Origin: CAZHWR01 sp964536085
GTDB taxonomy: Bacteria > Bacillota > Clostridia > Oscillospirales > Ruminococcaceae
NCBI GenBank assembly: GCA_964536085.1
Contig: CAZHWR010000013.1
Coordinates: forward strand, 1 to 41,362
Direction: 5' to 3'
Length of the DNA stretch: 41,362 bases
The position numbers and the translations under genes were made by a program. The notes under the pieces were generated by a model. It ran no database searches, had not been told where the DNA came from, and saw only the letters and a list, made by a program, of their open reading frames with translations. Shown in pieces: positions 7,884 to 14,900 of this stretch (positions are counted from its first letter, which is position 1; each line of letters starts with the position of its first letter).

Positions 7884-10721
7884 TTAACCGATATAGTCGT
7901 TTATGAGTTTTGCTATCCGCTCGCAGCTTTTGCCGTCGCATGCGGACATATATTTTTCGCAGAACAAGTTGAAATTCGCTCCTGTTTGCAGGTGGTCCGG
8001 GCTTTGCAAAAAGCTGAAAAGCTCTGCTTGATTGGTCAAAAGGCTGCCCGGCAGATCGCTTTTGTAGTCAAGGTAAAAGCCCCGGTCGTATTTATTTAGA
8101 TCGTAGCAGAAAAACGCAATCGGCTTTTTCAAAAGCGCGTATTCGAATATAACTGACGAATAATCGGTTATCATCACATCTGATATGAGCATCATGTCGT
8201 TAGTGGAAAAATCCCTTACCACAAATATATTTTTAAACTTCTTTTCGACAATTTTATTTTTCATAAGCGGATGAGGGCAGATTATAAAAATCTGATTGCC
8301 CGAAAGCGCCTTTGAAAGCTTGTTAAAGTCAAGCTCAGGGATGAAACAGCTTCTGTCGCGACCGGGAACCTTATCGCGGAAGGTCGGCGCGTACAGGATT
8401 ATTTCTTTGCCGCGAAATTCCGGGCGCGCGGAGTAAATTTTATCCGATGTTTTCTTAATATAGTTTTGGTCGAAAAACTTGTCGGTTCTTGGGCTTCCCA
8501 GCGCTTTTACCTTGGCGGGGCTTATCCCGAACGACTGCGCGTATATCGGGCGGATAAATTCAGAGCTTGTGCAGACGACATTGTACTGAACGTGAGTAGC
8601 AAGGTCGATCTTTTTTGAAAGAGTAGTTCCGTTTAAGCCAAATTTTTTAAACGCTCCGCAGGCGTGCCAAAGCTGTATGACGCGCTGCTCAGGCTTCAAC
8701 GGAAATACCCGCAGATACCGATTGTAATCGTCACAAATTATAACTTTGCTGGTGAAGGTGTAGTAGTACATTTTAAGCTTGTAAAACGACCCGTGCGGCA
8801 GGCGCTTTGAGCAGATGATTTTTTTGCCCTTTATATAAGGCTCCAATGCCTTCGCGTTGCCCTCAAGCTCGTCATCCTTGCGGATATTCAGGAAAAACAC
8901 GCGATCCTTGACTGACAGCTTGCGGATAAGCTTCATAACAAGCTTTGCAAATCTGCCCTTCAAGGTCTTTTTCTTGGGGTTGAATAAAAGCTTTTGGGAT
9001 ACGTCTTTGACATTGTTCTGAATGGATTTGCTTTCAAGCGTTATCGGCTCGTCGAACACATAGCTTCTTATAAACTTATCGGCAGAATGCTTAAGCAAAT
9101 CTTTTGCAAAGCGTATTTCATAGTCCGCGTAAACAATATTGCATTTGGTGTCCGCCTTATAATAGCCGTGCGTATACGCAGCCTCGAGCGCTTCGGAAAT
9201 GCTCGGGAATTCACCGAATTTTATCTTGTTAAGGAATTCTGTCTTAAAAAGCTTGTTTGCATATATGCTGTCGAACAAAGCGTCGTCCTTGTAAGCGTAT
9301 CCGTGGCAGTAATAATCAAACGCTTTTCTTTGCAGGTCTACAGGCACAAATTCGCCTGCTTTTTCTATATGGATAAGATTTGTGATGAAATCAAAGTGGG
9401 ATTTATTCAGAAATTTAAACATCTTTGTTACGGCGTTTATGTTGTACCGCAGCTTTTTGTGACAGAACAGCATATACGGCGTTTGCGCCGCTTCAAGCGA
9501 CTTTTTGAAAAGAGAATTAGTGTCGTCGGCGTCGATGTAAAAGATGTTTGCGGCAAAAATGCCGCGGCTTTCAACAAGTTCTCTAGCGCTTTCGGGCAGA
9601 ACAATCCTGAGCGGAACAAAATCCTGTCCGCACAGGCTTAACAGGCAATCGATAAAATCACCGTCGTCGTTGTCGGCGCCGCCGAAAAGCACAGCGGTGA
9701 CACTGAAGCTGCCGAGCGCTTCGCTGTGAGTCCTGTAAAGGCTCAGGGGGAGTTCATAGTAGCTGTTAAGTATCTGATTATATCTGCGAAGGTTGATTTT
9801 TTTGTTTATATTCTGAATTTCATCAACCAGTCTTTTTATGGTGTTTTCGTCCAATGACCAGAATTTTTTATAAAACTGATTATAAAGAATGGAGATTTCT
9901 TTGCGGAAAAATTCATTGACATAAAAATTTATGCTTGCGTTTTCTTTTACCGCCTGCTCGAATGTTTCGTATTCGGGGTATTCTTTTAAGAATGCGTTTG
10001 CGGCTGATTTTAATATCAGGTTGTGCGATAAAATGTAGTCGCTGACCTTTTTTTCGGTGATGGTGGCGGTTATCGAGTCGTTGACTCCGGTGTTTGCCTT
10101 TCTGTAGTGATAAACAATGCCGTCGTAGCCGGTTATGGTGTTTGCGCAGTAGATGAAAGACATCGTGAAAACGCCGTCCTCCGAGTAGGACGTATCTATC
10201 GGAAAGCGAAGCTGATTTTTTTCAATGACCGATCTGCTGAACAGCTTATTCCACAGGGAAAAGGTCCAGAGTAAGGCGGGGTCAAATTTGTGAATGTATT
10301 TTTGAAGTACAATATTGTCCAGATTTTTTACAGGCGCGAAGGTGTATTTGTTAAATATATCGTATTTTGCCAGAACCATATCCGCACCGGTGGGCGCCGC
10401 GGCGGCGTACATAAATTCGAGCGCGCCGCTTTCCAAAAGATCGTCTGCGTCCATGAAATAAACGTATTCTCCGTGAGCCGCGTCAAGCCCACGGTTGCGC
10501 GCGGCGGACGGACCTGAGTTGGTTTGTTTTATAAAGACAAGATTATCAAATTGCTGCTTGTATTCTTCAATGATTTCGGCGGAGCCGTCTGTTGATCCGT
10601 CGTCAATTAAGATGACCTCTGTGCTTTGAATAAAGCTTTGCCCGAAAATGCTGTCCAGCGACTCTTTCAATGTTTTTTCAGCATTGTATACCGGAACTAT
10701 AACAGTGATTTTTACAGACAT
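7884..10721 (-). CDS. Bifunctional family 2 glycosyltransferase / CDP-glycerol glycerophosphotransferase
   Basis: A 945-residue fusion. Residues 1-230 form a GT-A glycosyltransferase: VIVPVYNAEKTL, VILIDDGSTDGS, GPSAARNRGLDAAHG and the metal-binding DADD near residue 90. Residues about 600-940 form a TagF-like domain with QLWHACGAFKKFG (about 685), LYAPTFRDKV, ICPHPLMKNK and ITDYSSVIFEYALLKKP (about 852), including the His and Asp residues expected for transfer of glycerophosphate from CDP-glycerol. The middle part (about 330-560) is uncharacterised. No membrane segment is evident, so it probably acts at the inner face of the membrane on a lipid-linked polymer. The start at 10721 follows AGAAAGGA and fits the family N-terminus; an upstream in-frame ATG at 10763 is less likely. 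Confidence 0.85.
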   Translation of the reverse strand: MSVKITVIVPVYNAEKTLKESLDSIFGQSFIQSTEVILIDDGSTDGSAEIIEEYKQQFDNLVFIKQTNSGPSAARNRGLDAAHGEYVYFMDADDLLESGALEFMYAAAAPTGADMVLAKYDIFNKYTFAPVKNLDNIVLQKYIHKFDPALLWTFSLWNKLFSRSVIEKNQLRFPIDTSYSEDGVFTMSFIYCANTITGYDGIVYHYRKANTGVNDSITATITEKKVSDYILSHNLILKSAANAFLKEYPEYETFEQAVKENASINFYVNEFFRKEISILYNQFYKKFWSLDENTIKRLVDEIQNINKKINLRRYNQILNSYYELPLSLYRTHSEALGSFSVTAVLFGGADNDDGDFIDCLLSLCGQDFVPLRIVLPESARELVESRGIFAANIFYIDADDTNSLFKKSLEAAQTPYMLFCHKKLRYNINAVTKMFKFLNKSHFDFITNLIHIEKAGEFVPVDLQRKAFDYYCHGYAYKDDALFDSIYANKLFKTEFLNKIKFGEFPSISEALEAAYTHGYYKADTKCNIVYADYEIRFAKDLLKHSADKFIRSYVFDEPITLESKSIQNNVKDVSQKLLFNPKKKTLKGRFAKLVMKLIRKLSVKDRVFFLNIRKDDELEGNAKALEPYIKGKKIICSKRLPHGSFYKLKMYYYTFTSKVIICDDYNRYLRVFPLKPEQRVIQLWHACGAFKKFGLNGTTLSKKIDLATHVQYNVVCTSSEFIRPIYAQSFGISPAKVKALGSPRTDKFFDQNYIKKTSDKIYSARPEFRGKEIILYAPTFRDKVPGRDRSCFIPELDFNKLSKALSGNQIFIICPHPLMKNKIVEKKFKNIFVVRDFSTNDMMLISDVMITDYSSVIFEYALLKKPIAFFCYDLNKYDRGFYLDYKSDLPGSLLTNQAELFSFLQSPDHLQTGANFNLFCEKYMSACDGKSCERIAKLINDYIG

Positions 10722-10788
10722 TATTTTTGTTGTCCTTTCTTTTTGTGTAAAAATAAAATGCATTGAGATTCCCCTCTATTATGATTAA

Positions 10789-10817
10789 ATTATACTATTG
10801 TTTTATAAATTTTACAA
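10789..10817 (-). promoter_or_regulatory. Promoter of the wall-polymer transferase operon
   Basis: On the minus strand TTGTAA (10817-10812), 17 nt and TATAAT (10794-10789) lie about 70 nt before the start at 10721. Confidence 0.7.
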
Positions 10818-10829
10818 CATTTATATTTG

Positions 10830-10858
10830 TTGACTAGCGGCATAAAACGTGTTATTGT
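10830..10858 (+). promoter_or_regulatory. Promoter facing the acyltransferase pseudogene
   Basis: TTGACT (10830-10835), 17 nt and TATTGT (10853-10858) precede the GTG at 10886. The -35 is good and the -10 weaker. It is back-to-back with the divergent transferase promoter. Confidence 0.5.
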
Positions 10859-10885
10859 AAATAATAATGCTGTATTCAGTAATAA

Positions 10886-11471
10886 GTGGAATATTTGAAT
10901 AATGAACTAATAGAAGACAGAATATATTATTTTGACAATTTGAAATTTGTTTTGATCTTTTTAGTAGTGCTTGGTCATTTTGCGGAGTTAGTTTATTCTT
11001 TATATCCTTTTTTAACTGCTTTAAGATATTTATCTATATATTCCATATGCCGCTTTTTATTTTTATGACCGGTCTGTTCTCAAAAAGCCGAACGTATTCG
11101 ATTAAGAAAACGGTTTTGCGCTCGGCGGGGTTTACAGAATCGGCTACACCGCGGCAGCTTTGATTTTAGGTACGCTGCTTATGATTGCGGTCACGGGCAA
11201 AAAAAGATGGTATACGGTATTTGGCGAAAGAACGCTTCAGGTGTATGTTTTGCACGCGATTATATTTGTTTTTCTGTTTGCATATCCGGGGGTTTTGCGC
11301 GGATATTTAGGCGATTCGTTTGTAAGGCAGCTTTCTTTGATTCCGATTGCCTTTATATTGACGGCGGCGCTTTCCAACAAAGGCGTAAAGCAGGTGTTTG
11401 ATAAAGTGTCCGCCTGTTTTCGGGTATCATCCAAAAAGCCCGCCGCAGATTATGCAAATGAGGAAAAATAA
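10886..11471 (+). pseudogene. Remnant of an acyltransferase family 3 membrane protein
   Basis: Three pieces in three frames look like one acyltransferase-3 (OatA/O-acetylase type) gene. The first, from GTG 10886, encodes YYFDNLKFVLIFLVVLGHF, the conserved first membrane helix with its active-site His. The second, from 11047 in another frame, encodes MPLFIFMTGLFSKSR, the usual next segment. The third, in a third frame and ending at 11471, encodes the last membrane helices (GERTLQVYVLHAIIFVFLF). Intact members have about 340 residues, so some 150-200 residues are missing around 11110-11130, with a frameshift near 11040. The first piece is strikingly AT-rich compared with the last. The gene probably once acetylated a surface polymer made by the divergent operon. 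Confidence 0.85.
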
Positions 11472-11505
11472 ATACCGCGTTTGTCAGTTGTTTACATTTT
11501 ATTAT

Positions 11506-11534
11506 TTGACTGTGAGCGTAAAAATGATTATACT
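11506..11534 (+). promoter_or_regulatory. Promoter for the DUF5050 protein
   Basis: TTGACT (11506-11511), 17 nt and TATACT (11529-11534). Transcription from here would begin near 11541, leaving a leader of about 200 nt before the GTG at 11740. Confidence 0.8.
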
Positions 11535-11542
11535 GGATAATA

Positions 11543-11644
11543 ATGAATGAAAACAAAGCTTTCATTTATGTCGAGCTTTTCTTTCCGCGCCGAAAGTTGC
11601 AGGCCTTAAATCTATTTGCGGACCGCGAAGCTCACGGAGGCTGA
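11543..11644 (+). CDS. Possible upstream ORF 1 in the DUF5050 leader
   Basis: A 33-codon ORF (MNENKAFIYVELFFPRRK...) starts at or very near the predicted transcription start and ends in TGA at 11644. Its last codons contain the CGGAGG site of the next short ORF. No relatives are recognised; it may not be translated. Confidence 0.25.
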   Translation: MNENKAFIYVELFFPRRKLQALNLFADREAHGG

Positions 11645-11647
11645 AAA

Positions 11648-11734
11648 GTGTTTGTTTTTATATGCCGCGCTTTTGTTTTTGCCCAAAATGGCAAAGGAAC
11701 AGAGTACTGCGAATTAAATTTTGTATTGGAGTGA
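11648..11734 (+). CDS. Possible upstream ORF 2 in the DUF5050 leader
   Basis: A 28-codon GTG-start ORF (VFVFICRAFVFAQNGKG...) preceded by CGGAGG with 8-nt spacing and ending six bases before the main GTG at 11740. Its final codons contain the GGAG of the main gene. The first half is hydrophobic. The strong ribosome site argues for translation; its function is unknown. Confidence 0.35.
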   Translation: MFVFICRAFVFAQNGKGTEYCELNFVLE

Positions 11735-11739
11735 AATCA

Positions 11740-13227
11740 GTGGCTGAACAGGAAAACAACAATATAAACGAATTTGATGAAAACGCTCAGCAGGATGTTG
11801 AAATCGGGCAAAATGAGGAGATATCCGACGAAGCTTTGGACAATTCCGTTTCGGAGGAACAGACTGCGGCGGATGAAAACAATATTGAAGAGCCTTTAAA
11901 TACGCTCAATGCAGAAGACGGGCAGACTGTTTCGGATAAAGTGGATGAAACGGCTTCGGAAGCTGCGGAGGAGAGCAGTACCAACGAGCTTTTAAAAGAG
12001 CTGGCTAAAGAAGACGCTTCTTATCTTGCGCAGGGCGACGTAAAGGTCAAAAAGCCCGTTAAAAAGTCGGTCATCGCAGTTATCGTAAGCGCGGTTATAG
12101 TTATCGCCGCGGTCGTGGCGGGGCTTATCATTTGGGCAAATCCTTCGCAGGGAGGCAAGTCGGGCAATACGCTGGGAAACCTCGCAAACTACGGTTACGC
12201 GGTTTCAGACGGCGAATGGACGTATTTCACCGCGCTCAGCGATCAAAGCGCGGGGGAGGATGCTGCCGCCGCCACATCATCGGATGATTCAACGGACACT
12301 ACAAGCTCCTCGGCGACAATCAGCATTTTTATGACCAACGGTCAAGAGGAAAAAACGCTCGTTGAAGAAGGCGGAACGTACTTAAATGTTTCCGGAAACT
12401 ACGTTTACTATCTCGGATATTCGGACGGATATATCTACCGCGTTAAAAAAGACGGCACCAACATTTCGCAGTTCAATTCCGTTCAGTGCAGTGCGCTTCA
12501 GGTCAAGGGAAGCTATATTTACTATGTTTCCGCTTCTGACGGCGGGGTATACACAATGCGCACAGACGGCGGTAAAACCACTAAAATTTCTCCGGATGGG
12601 CTTCAGGTTTATCAGATAGCCGTAGATGACGATGGAATATATTATATAAGTCAGACAGATACGCTTTTGTATAAAGCGGACTTTAATTTTTCAAATCCGG
12701 TTGCAATATCCGACCAAACTCAGGCGACGCGCTTTACAATCGAGGGCGACAGTATTTATTATACCGTAGTAAATGAGAACTACTCCGAGAGTACCGATGA
12801 CGATTCATCGGCTTCCGATTCGTCGGACACAAGCTCAGACGCGGTATCGTCTGATTCCGCTTCCTCTGACACAACGTCATCGAATACGGACTCATCCGAT
12901 ACGTCCTCTGGTTCCGATTCGGATTCGAGCGGTGAGCCTGAGATCATAACCTATAAGGCTGATAAAGACGGAAGTAACGCTAAAGCTATACTTGAAGATG
13001 CACTCTGCCCGATAGTTGTGGATGATTACATCTTCTACAGCGATTTTGAAGGATATATCTGCCGTGCGGACTTAAACGGCGAAAATTCTAAACAGCTTGA
13101 GCATAAAGGTCAGCTGTTCAACCGCGGAGGCGATTTATTGTACTACATCTTCGCTGATTCCGATTCAGACGATTACGGATATGTTTACAAAATCAATATA
13201 GACGGAACAGACCCGAGAAAAGTTTAA
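11740..13227 (+). CDS. Membrane-anchored DUF5050-type surface protein
   Basis: A 495-residue protein read from GTG 11740, which follows TTGGAG with good spacing. Residues 1-105 are a very acidic cytoplasmic tail. A single membrane segment lies at about 110-132 (VIAVIVSAVIVIAAVVAGLI). The extracellular part repeats short units such as YVYYLGYSDGYIYRVKKDG, YIYYVSASDGGVYTMRTDG and IYYISQTDTLLYKADF, the pattern of DUF5050 beta-propeller-like repeats. A linker of almost only Ser, Thr and Asp (about 348-402) interrupts the last repeats, and a second shorter one lies near 175-190. These proteins have no assigned activity. Topology suggests an outside sensing or scaffolding domain. The gene has its own promoter, upstream ORFs and terminator. 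Confidence 0.8.
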   Translation: MAEQENNNINEFDENAQQDVEIGQNEEISDEALDNSVSEEQTAADENNIEEPLNTLNAEDGQTVSDKVDETASEAAEESSTNELLKELAKEDASYLAQGDVKVKKPVKKSVIAVIVSAVIVIAAVVAGLIIWANPSQGGKSGNTLGNLANYGYAVSDGEWTYFTALSDQSAGEDAAAATSSDDSTDTTSSSATISIFMTNGQEEKTLVEEGGTYLNVSGNYVYYLGYSDGYIYRVKKDGTNISQFNSVQCSALQVKGSYIYYVSASDGGVYTMRTDGGKTTKISPDGLQVYQIAVDDDGIYYISQTDTLLYKADFNFSNPVAISDQTQATRFTIEGDSIYYTVVNENYSESTDDDSSASDSSDTSSDAVSSDSASSDTTSSNTDSSDTSSGSDSDSSGEPEIITYKADKDGSNAKAILEDALCPIVVDDYIFYSDFEGYICRADLNGENSKQLEHKGQLFNRGGDLLYYIFADSDSDDYGYVYKINIDGTDPRKV

Positions 13228-13244
13228 TAAAAACGGTTAATATC

Positions 13245-13279
13245 AAAATCCCGCACGGCGTTAGCCGTGCGGGATTTTT
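13245..13279 (+). terminator. Terminator after the DUF5050 gene
   Basis: AATCCCGCACGGC pairs perfectly with GCCGTGCGGGATT across a 4-nt loop and is followed by a T run. The minus strand also has a U tract, so it may end the sigma-factor transcript too. Confidence 0.9.
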
Positions 13280-13365
13280 GTACTGCCTGCACAATCCTGG
13301 GCTGTTCATCCAAACCGCAGCGGTTAAGACTGCGGCGGTGTTTTTACAAGCGTAAACCCTTCTCC

Positions 13366-14211
13366 TTATATAATATAGTCGGTAATGCAATCGTACCAGT
13401 GAACATAGGTCTTACCGTTGACTGTAAGCCGATCGTTATCCGGCAGCTGCTCGCTCCATTTTATTTTGTAGCGGTCAATAGCCCAGTCGTCACAGTTGAA
13501 TCTGCGCCAAAGAATTGTCTTGCCGTTCTTATCCAGAAACTGCTCGGATACTACGCCGCAGTTATAGGCTTCAATATCGATAACGCAAACAGTATCATAG
13601 CTCTTTTTGCCAATCGTGACGGTGTATCACCCCACTATATCAAGCAGAAAATCCTTGTCGGCGCTGGCTTCTATTTTATATTCGGAAATAAATTCGGGTA
13701 GCTTTTTCATACTGTATTTTCCTTTCGTTATATCGGCGCGATACGGATATTTGTTTTTGAAGTTCTGTTTTGCCGTGTACAGCCTGCTTTTTACTGTTCC
13801 TATAGGGATATTCAGCTTCTTCGCGATTTCGACCTGCGGCAGCTCTTTCCAAAAGTAAAGATAAAGAATTTGCTTGTCTTTGCCGCCGAGCAGCCTCAGA
13901 GTTTCTTTTACGGCGTTTGCCGCGCAAGCGCCGTGCCTGCCGTCTGAAAGCTCTTGTTCTGCCAGCGCGTCAATCGGAATTTCATACCGAGCCGCTTTCT
14001 TTCTAAAATAATCGCTGCATTTATTCCTTGCAATGCTGATGATCCGCGCTTTGAACGAGTTTTTGTTCTTCAGCGCGGGGAATTTTTGATAAGCCGTAAA
14101 AAACACTTCTTGTAAAACATCATCAGCGTCGGGTTTAAAACATATTCTGAATCTTACGAACCGTTCTACGGATGTTTGCTCTGCTTGCATCAATCGTTCA
14201 AATTCATCCAT
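13366..14211 (-). pseudogene. ECF-like sigma-70 factor with C-terminal module interrupted by an in-frame TGA
   Basis: From ATG 14211 the frame gives 194 residues: sigma region 2 (about 10-75, with DADDVLQEVFFTAYQKF and RIISIARNKCSDYF) and region 4 (about 107-155, with ELPQVEIAKKLNIPIGTVKSRL). After a KKLPEFISEYKIE segment the frame meets TGA at 13627-13629. The same frame then stays open for 86 more codons to TAA at 13366 and encodes YTVTIGKKSYDTVCVIDIE and VVSEQFLDKNGKTILWRRF. That tail looks like the normal C-terminal extension of this sigma family, in which I recall the sequence DIVGRYTVTI, so CGA may have become TGA. The stretch before DIVG also looks shortened compared with relatives I remember, suggesting an internal deletion. 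The sigma domains themselves look intact and could still work as a 194-residue protein. Confidence 0.75.
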
Positions 14212-14220
14212 ATCATCACC

Positions 14221-14250
14221 TATAAGTGATTAAAACCGGTTTCACTTATA
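14221..14250 (-). promoter_or_regulatory. Inverted repeat in front of the sigma-factor gene
   Basis: TATAAGTGA (14221-14229) and TCACTTATA (14242-14250) are a perfect 9-bp inverted repeat around a 12-nt centre containing AACCGGTT. It lies 10-39 nt upstream of the start codon, so it could be an autoregulatory operator or a leader hairpin. Confidence 0.45.
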
Positions 14251-14353
14251 TAGACGAATACCGGCATTAAAAGGTTCATTTTACATTTATCAAAATTGTA
14301 ACACAAACAATGTTATAAACAAAATAAGACTTACCCCAATAAGGAGAAAACGC

Positions 14354-14380
14354 ATGAAAGAGATAAAAATAAAACGTTGA
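14354..14380 (+). CDS. Eight-codon ORF with strong ribosome site
   Basis: ATG 14354 follows AAGGAG with ideal spacing but is closed by TGA after MKEIKIKR. The stop codon lies inside the stem of the next terminator. It may be the stub of a deleted gene or a leader peptide; no downstream plus-strand gene follows closely. Confidence 0.25.
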   Translation: MKEIKIKR

Positions 14381-14405
14381 AAGCTAAAAGGCTTTCAACG
14401 TTTTT
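14371..14405. terminator. Intrinsic terminator
   Basis: AAAACGTTGAAAGC and GCTTTCAACGTTTT form a perfect 14-bp stem with a 6-nt loop and a T tract on the plus strand. The A-rich left arm gives a U tract on the minus strand as well. Confidence 0.8.
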
Positions 14406-14439
14406 GTATATTCGGTATAAAAAGATATATTCGTCGTTT

Positions 14440-14463
14440 TGGTGGGTGGATTTGAACTCTCGC
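14440..14463 (-). other. tRNA 3'-end-like fragment
   Basis: The minus strand reads CGAGAGTTCAAATCC followed by ACCCACCA, which has a T-loop (TTCAAAT) and a terminal CCA at normal distance. The T stem does not pair (GAGAG against CCACC) and no tRNA body follows. It is possibly a rearranged tRNA end or a repeat boundary. Confidence 0.3.
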
Positions 14464-14470
14464 AGTTTTT

Positions 14471-14620
14471 AATGAAATATTTTTCTCGCGAAAAATATGA
14501 AATAATCCTTGCGGATTATGAAATAAAATTCGCCTTTTTACATTTGAGAATCAAATATTTCATACGCGTCAGCGTATTTCATAGCGAAGCTATTTCACTC
14601 GCCGCAAGGCGAATTTCATT
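14471..14620. repeat. Array of small palindromes separated by TGAAAT / ATTTCA
   Basis: TGAAAT occurs at 14473, 14498 and 14519, and its complement ATTTCA at 14557, 14576, 14592 and 14613. Between them lie perfect mini-hairpins: ATATTTTTC/GAAAAATAT, ATAATCC/GGATTAT, ATACGC/GCGTAT, ATAGC/GCTAT and TCGCC/GGCGA. AATTCGCC near 14527 also pairs with GGCGAATT near 14608. The whole block is thus a nested inverted repeat. It lies directly downstream of the tRNA-Leu terminator and has no coding potential that I trust. Confidence 0.75.
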
Positions 14621-14621
14621 G

Positions 14622-14655
14622 AAAAAAGCTCAACGCAAACGCGTTGAGCTTTTTT
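14622..14655 (-). terminator. tRNA-Leu terminator
   Basis: AAAAAAGCTCAACGC and GCGTTGAGCTTTTTT form a perfect 15-bp stem with a 4-nt loop just after the tRNA 3' end on the minus strand. Confidence 0.9.
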
Positions 14656-14656
14656 C

Positions 14657-14743
14657 TGGTGCCGGTGGCGGGACTTGAACCCGCACGCCATCGCTGGCAA
14701 TGGATTTTGAGTCCACCTCGTCTACCAATTCCAACACACCGGC
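14657..14743 (-). tRNA. tRNA-Leu (anticodon CAA)
   Basis: The 84-nt gene plus an encoded CCA reads 5' GCCGGTG ... CACCGGC A CCA on the minus strand, with a perfect 7-bp acceptor stem. The anticodon loop is CTCAAAA, giving CAA, which reads UUG. A long variable arm (GCCA/TGGC stem) identifies a class II tRNA, and the T arm GCGGGTTCAAGTCCCGC is complete. Confidence 0.97.
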
Positions 14744-14757
14744 GTACAATGTTAACT

Positions 14758-14786
14758 ATTATACAGCACAGAAAATGAAAAATCAA
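14758..14786 (-). promoter_or_regulatory. tRNA-Leu promoter
   Basis: On the minus strand TTGATT (14786-14781), 17 nt and TATAAT (14763-14758) lie 15 nt upstream of the tRNA 5' end. Confidence 0.8.
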
Positions 14787-14834
14787 GGCTTTTTTAAAAT
14801 GTTTTCCCAACTACAATTAAAATCACGCCGATAC

Positions 14835-14864
14835 TTGCCAAAATATGTGATTGTATGGTATGAT
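14835..14864 (+). promoter_or_regulatory. Promoter for the AGCS symporter
   Basis: TTGCCA (14835-14840), 18 nt and TATGAT (14859-14864) precede the ATG at 14901. Confidence 0.55.
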
Positions 14865-14900
14865 TTATGCGTATTTTGCGTAAAGGGCGGTAAATCAGGA

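Noticed and set aside
13267..13701. 144-codon plus-strand ORF
   Set aside because: It is antisense to the conserved C-terminal module of the sigma factor; the minus-strand frame has recognisable protein sequence and this one does not.
14471..14620. CRISPR-like array or IS end
   Set aside because: Hairpin stems differ from one another and spacers are only a few bases; no transposase or target-site duplication is visible.
14700..14900. N-terminal extension of the sodium/alanine symporter frame
   Set aside because: The extension would run through the tRNA-Leu gene and its promoter; the ATG at 14901 fits the family start.
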